In this document: one piece after another, positions 59,663 through 64,000 of the stretch
Layout: each line of letters begins with the position of its first letter
How positions within the stretch are numbered: the first letter of the stretch is position 1
Assembly (NCBI RefSeq): GCF_027942865.1
Contig: NC_134510.1
Span: forward strand, 27,521,209-27,585,208
Origin: Odontesthes bonariensis
Lineage: Eukaryota; Chordata; Actinopteri; Atheriniformes; Atherinopsidae
DNA length: 64,000 nucleotides
Reading direction: 5' to 3'
Notes under the pieces: model-generated
Told to the model about the DNA's origin: nothing
The model's database searches: none
What the model saw: only the letters and a program-made list of their open reading frames with translations
Position numbers and translations under genes: made by a program

Positions 59663-62515
59663 TCAGTTCTCAGCAGGCTTGTCAAGCATGGACTTGACAT
59701 GAGCATGCAGAGGTTCACACACAGCTTTGTAGCCATGAGGAGTCAGGTGAAGGTAGTCGTACATGTCCTGGTGGGAGATGCTACCGTTTGACAGGACAAA
59801 GCCAGGGTCTACATCGAGGAAGGAGGAGTGGGGGAGAGATGATACGGCATCCTGGACTAGCTTGTTCACCTTGGTGTTTCGCTCTCGCAGAGGGTTTGGC
59901 ATTTTACCTCTGGGCAGTAAACCCTGGAAAAACAGATGTGGCAATGTTTTTAACAATTTTATTTCTACTCTTAAAATAAATCTAATAATGCAAAAAATTA
60001 GTTTAAGATTTGAAGAAATGTTTCACAAAAGACTAAATCAGAAGCAATCAGACACAGATTTGTACCCTAATGTAAGCTGAAATCAAATTAAGTTTGTTGA
60101 GCCACCAAACATGCATCACTGTCACGTAATTCATCTCAGCCCTCACCAAAACAAGTCCAGCTTGTTAGATATAGTATCTTAAAACCGTTCACACATATAA
60201 TCTAGGAGCTGAACTACTGCAATGTCTGTAGAACTCCGTTTACCTTGTTTTAGAAAGCTGAGATGCTGCTAAAAGGGATGACATCACTATGGAGTTTGAT
60301 GGTTGTATGAACTTCATTTTCTATTTTCAACCAACATGCAGTTGAGTCAATTAAAACTTCCGTTAAGGAATGCATCGCAAAAAACCTACAAGCACAAGCG
60401 TGTGAGCGTGGGGAAGCTTGTTCTTGATGACCTGGACGATAGCCATGATACCACCACAAATCTGTTCAGCTGTGTGGCCGTGATTGTTCGTGCCAACCCA
60501 CAACACCACAACCTGCAGCAACAAAAAGAGATGGGACAGAATGTCTGAGCACATGTCACTGATAGTTTGGTGTCAGTGTACCTGGAATCTCTATTTTAGC
60601 ACAAAGTCAAGCACAATCAATCTTTTGTGTGAATAAACAAGCATGCTCATGTTCTCTATATTTGGCCGTGTTTTGAACCTTTGGGCTGATGTTATCCAGT
60701 TCACCATTGCTCAGCCTCCACAGCACATGTTGTGTTGCATCACCACCCACCCCGAAGTTCAGGCAATGGAGAGGAGAGAACAACTGTCGCCATATCTGCA
60801 GGACAAACAATTTAAATCAAAATATTGGGCATAAATAGAAATTATTTGAAAGCATGTTTATGGAAAATGAAAATCTATTAGAGCCATCACAGTCAAGTCC
60901 ATATATATATTTGGAAAATTACATATTTATATATTTTAGCTAAATTAAAACATATGCAAGTTACAGTTATATTATAAATACATGTGTAAACTGATGACTC
61001 ATCTTAAATATGAGAGCATGCACTTCCAAACAGGAGGGAGGGTTTAGGGATTCTGGTCTTTTTTAATATATAGAACCATGTTCAGGGGGTTTATTTGTAA
61101 TTGTATGCAAGTTTTTATCTTTTATATTCCTAAGAATCATTTGCAGGCAATCACTACCTGAATTGTGTAAGTCATGGGCATCAAAAACTGGATTTTCTCC
61201 TTAGTGGTGCTTAGACAGACCTTGACTACGACTGCCTTCAGTTATTCATGAGACTTTCTCTCTTCAATCTTATTTTGAGTGGGTAGAATGCCACCCACAC
61301 AGATTGAGATCAGGTTATTGACCATGTTATTGCAGAATATTCCACCTCATTACTTTGAAAAACTCCTGGCTCACAGAAGAAACACTTTTTGGTCACTTCC
61401 TTCTTCTCTGACACCACCTATAGGCATTAATCGTCTGAAGCCACTGGAAGATGTTATTGCCCATCCTATAACAATGTGATGCTGCAGTCATTCACCATTA
61501 CAGTCATCTGTGGACATCTGGGCCTACTTTGTTGCCGAGCTCCTCTGCATACGTTTTCTTTTTCAGAATGCAGCAAACTGTTGCTTTTACCATTAAATGT
61601 TCCTGCTATCGCTCTGATGACTATGTTTTGTTTCTGCTACCCAAGAGTGACCTCACTCACATGTACAGAGCTGGTGTGACTGCATATTGGGGCTTTACTG
61701 CAACAGCTTCCAAATTCATATGTATAATTGCAAAACAATTCCAAATTTTGAATAATGAACGACTATTCCACACATGTCCATGGCACAGATTTTGATTCAA
61801 GTGTTCCATAACAAAATCTGTGTAATTGTCCAAATATTATTGGATCTATCGATATGGGCGCGATCAGTGTTTTACCCCAAACTCATGCATGAGCTGAACG
61901 AGAGAGTCTCCAACAAACAGGACATCAGGTTCTTTGTCTTTGCTGTCAGACACAAAGCGGTTGTGCTGTAAATAGAAAAGGAATGAGGACAGATGACCAT
62001 TTTTTCATTATTCAGTATAAAGCATTACACCAATTGTTGTTAAATGGGAAAAAAAATTACTTTGGAAATTGCACACAAAACTTATAAGAAGCAAAAAAAA
62101 TGAAAGCATTTGGCCTATTTTGTTATGATGATACAGACATTTGAAGGCATTTTCTAGGTAAAAAAAATGTCTCAGTGGATGAAACATCACTTTATGTTCC
62201 CTTGTAATCATAATTTAAAACCAAAAACATATACTCCCGTAAGCTAATTCCAACATCTGTTGGAACATCTGTAGCAATTAGCTAACAAACAACGTTTTTC
62301 TCATTTAAAAAAACCCACAAGGCCAAACTGTTTCTAAAATCTGAATAAAAGGATAACTAATATCACTTTTTGTTTTCAAACCCACAAAAGGACAAATCAT
62401 ACAAAGTTCATACGAGCAATGCTATTTCACATACCATAGAAATCCATCGTCCATCTCCTTGGATGTCTTGACAAGCAGTGGGTGTGGCGGCTGGGTTTGA
62501 GTCTTCTGCACTCAT
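59663..62515 (-). CDS. pafah1b3: Platelet-activating factor acetylhydrolase IB, catalytic alpha-1-type subunit
   Basis: Exons: 62435-62515, 61876-61965, 60679-60795, 60390-60512, 59663-59923. The sum is 672 bases, 223 aa (human protein 231 aa). The start MSAEDSNPAATP ... QGDGRW matches the family N-terminus. The GDSLVQLM motif holds the catalytic serine, GGD and GTNNHGHT build the oxyanion site, and DYLHL gives the catalytic Asp and His. The protein is a cytosolic GDSL-type hydrolase that removes the sn-2 acetyl group of platelet-activating factor; it dimerises and binds the PAFAH1B1/LIS1 regulatory subunit. FLDVDPGFV and HQDMYDYLHL favour PAFAH1B3 over PAFAH1B2. Exon 4 ends at GTAGGT (donor at 60389); the alternative donor four bases on would break the frame. 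Introns hold no recognised genes. Confidence 0.93.
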
Positions 62516-63045
62516 GACTTTGGCTTTACCTGTCTTGGAAAGCAGTCACGTAGTTTTTGATATTTTTGGCAACAGAAGCCAACCAATTAATCAATGGCCT
62601 ACAGCCCTAATTGCTAAAGTAACCTATAGTGGTTGACTGACTTAGCCACAGCAGCTAGCCTACTTGCTGCAACAAAAGATATTGTTTAAAATATAGCAGT
62701 AAGGCACTAAATTATTATTTGAAAAGCAGTATTGGGCAAAAAAGGGGAGGCCAGAGCTTACGAGAATAACGAATATATTCTGGAATATATGTGAACAAAG
62801 GCGACCATTAAATCAAAATATCGTTATCCCTCCAGTTCAGCTTCAGGAAGTAAATTTTCATTGTGGCTGTCTGTACCATTCTCTTCCACGGGCAACAACA
62901 AAATTGTTTCAAGTATTTAAGAACTTGTCCTACAATTTTATGACCATTATAAGTTTTATGTTTAACTTGGAATATAACAAGTGAAAAATAAGAAATTATG
63001 CACATTTTAACTTAGAAAAAATGACTAGAAGTTAGACCCCGTTAC

Positions 63046-63183
63046 CTCCTTGTCTGTAAAAGTGGGTTCGTCCAACTCGTCAGTGCTCATAGAAGTCAGT
63101 GCTGCGCAAAGAAACGCAGCTGCAGCGTGTTGCCGGGCAACGGCAGTCTAATGTGCGATTACAAACGACCACGAAGCATTTCG
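63046..63183. promoter_or_regulatory. pafah1b3 promoter, likely bidirectional, with RFX X-box
   Basis: A minus-strand leader exon appears to end at 63046 (TTTACAGACAAGGAG then GTAACG). It contains an ATG at 63088-63090 that would make a short upstream frame. The segment is richer in CpG than its surroundings and contains GTTGCCGGGCAAC (63129-63141), a perfect inverted repeat of six bases around one, matching the RFX X-box form. On the plus strand GCATTTCG is followed by GTAAGC at 63184, a good donor, suggesting a divergent non-coding first exon. In mammals PRR19 is the divergent neighbour of PAFAH1B3. Confidence 0.5.
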
Positions 63184-64000
63184 GTAAGCAAAACGTGATT
63201 TATTTATGATTTTTCATCATTATAACAATGGTTACTCAGATATTCCTTTTGTCTTAATTTATATGTGCTTAACAATAGGGATAGTTTCTGTAGTTTATTA
63301 ACCCTCGCAGTTGTAACTTCATACACGTGTGCCTCAAGTTAAATTTTACCTGATGTTGTTAATCGAAAATGTCAGTTATCAGTAACCGCAGATAACTGAC
63401 AGAGGGCGCAGTGGCATAGTAGTACAGTATAGACAATAATTTTGCATTGATATAACTTAGTGTTGAGATAACTGTTTGGTTCAATATTTTTATATTTCTT
63501 CAGTTTGTTGCAGAAGACCCTCGTTAAACTTCTTAAACTTTTAGCGCCAAGCAATGTGTAAAATAGATGAGGGAAGTTGAGGAAAATACTGAATTTCATG
63601 TGTCGTCTCACATTTTAAGTAAACATTTTTATTTATCTATATCCAATAAGCAACATCAGAATTGCATTTTCATTGACACACTGTAAGCTGGTCATATTCT
63701 TGATTATTTTCTGTTTGAAGTACGAGGATACTCAAGATTCAAATGTTTGCAGATGTGGTGTATAATATATTAGATTTGTTTACTGTATCACTAATAACAA
63801 AATTAAACACCTTTAGCATACTTCACATTGAATAACTGGCACGAACATTGTCCGTGTGTAGGCCTACTCCAGCTGAAAGTTTTCTGGTCATTTCTGGTTG
63901 TAGTTACTCTGATTTTAATGTATTGTGTTGTGGAAATGAGCCACTCAGTTCTTGCATTAACCTCAGAAGAGAATAGTTCAGACCCTCTCTCGGAAACTAT
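63184..64000. other. No coding sequence recognised
   Basis: If the divergent transcript exists, this would be its first intron. AT-rich, with no Ig, enzyme or repeat signature seen. Confidence 0.4.

Noticed and set aside
60386-60512. pafah1b3 exon 4 ending at 60386
   Set aside because: This donor leaves a one-base phase error. Ending at 60390 (donor GTAGGT) joins LVL to GLLPRG and closes the frame.
63046-63090. N-terminal extension of pafah1b3 from the ATG at 63088-63090
   Set aside because: Joining to the next exon in frame needs a weak acceptor, and the known family N-terminus matches the ATG at 62515. Treated as an upstream frame in the leader.

Overview
The window is teleost fish nuclear DNA, most likely percomorph. 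It has AT-rich introns, many short phase-1 immunoglobulin (Ig) exons, fish-type repeats (hAT and Tc1 remnants, a tRNA-derived SINE, LINE tails, TG microsatellites) and a young Ty3/gypsy element. The species cannot be named from the sequence.

The dominant content is a cluster of CEACAM-like Ig-superfamily cell-surface genes, followed on the right by a small secreted cysteine-rich peptide gene and pafah1b3. In mammals CEACAM genes, CXCL17 and PAFAH1B3 lie in the same chromosomal neighbourhood (human 19q13.2), so the arrangement looks like conserved synteny.

Layout. 1-1503: 5' end of a CEACAM-like gene on the minus strand, cut by the window edge. 1785-10838: a hAT DNA transposon split by a gypsy retrotransposon of about 8.6 kb (near-identical 1.2-kb LTRs, PNMA-like Gag, one in-frame stop in integrase). 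11095-11272: a broken Ig exon. 12105-12541: another hAT element. 13750-19307: complete minus-strand receptor (V, two C2, transmembrane, tail with an ITAM-like tyrosine pair). 19355-20143: relic of another gene. 21139-30204: complete plus-strand receptor, an inverted partner of the previous one (V, four C2, transmembrane, ITIM tail). 30985-33949: a local duplication carrying a DNA-transposon insertion in one copy. 35894-38211: three-Ig-domain gene with a GPI-like end. 42335-45106: V plus two C2 domains with a short hydrophobic end. 47747-55806: giant V + twelve C2 gene, N-(A-B)x6, ending in a GPI-like tail, the plan of mammalian CEA (CEACAM5) but twice as long. 56603-57241: small four-exon secreted peptide on the minus strand, possibly CXCL17-like. 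59663-62515: pafah1b3 on the minus strand, with a CpG-containing and possibly bidirectional promoter carrying a perfect RFX X-box palindrome.

Exon models were made by hand from splice sites and homology among neighbours. In all seven complete genes the summed coding length is a multiple of three and ends at a stop, which supports the models. The cluster looks like a paired-receptor system (activating-like and inhibitory-like tails, plus GPI-anchored decoy or adhesion forms) shaped by inverted and tandem duplication, gene conversion and transposon insertion. Several insertions can be verified inside the window because the duplicated partner preserves the empty site.
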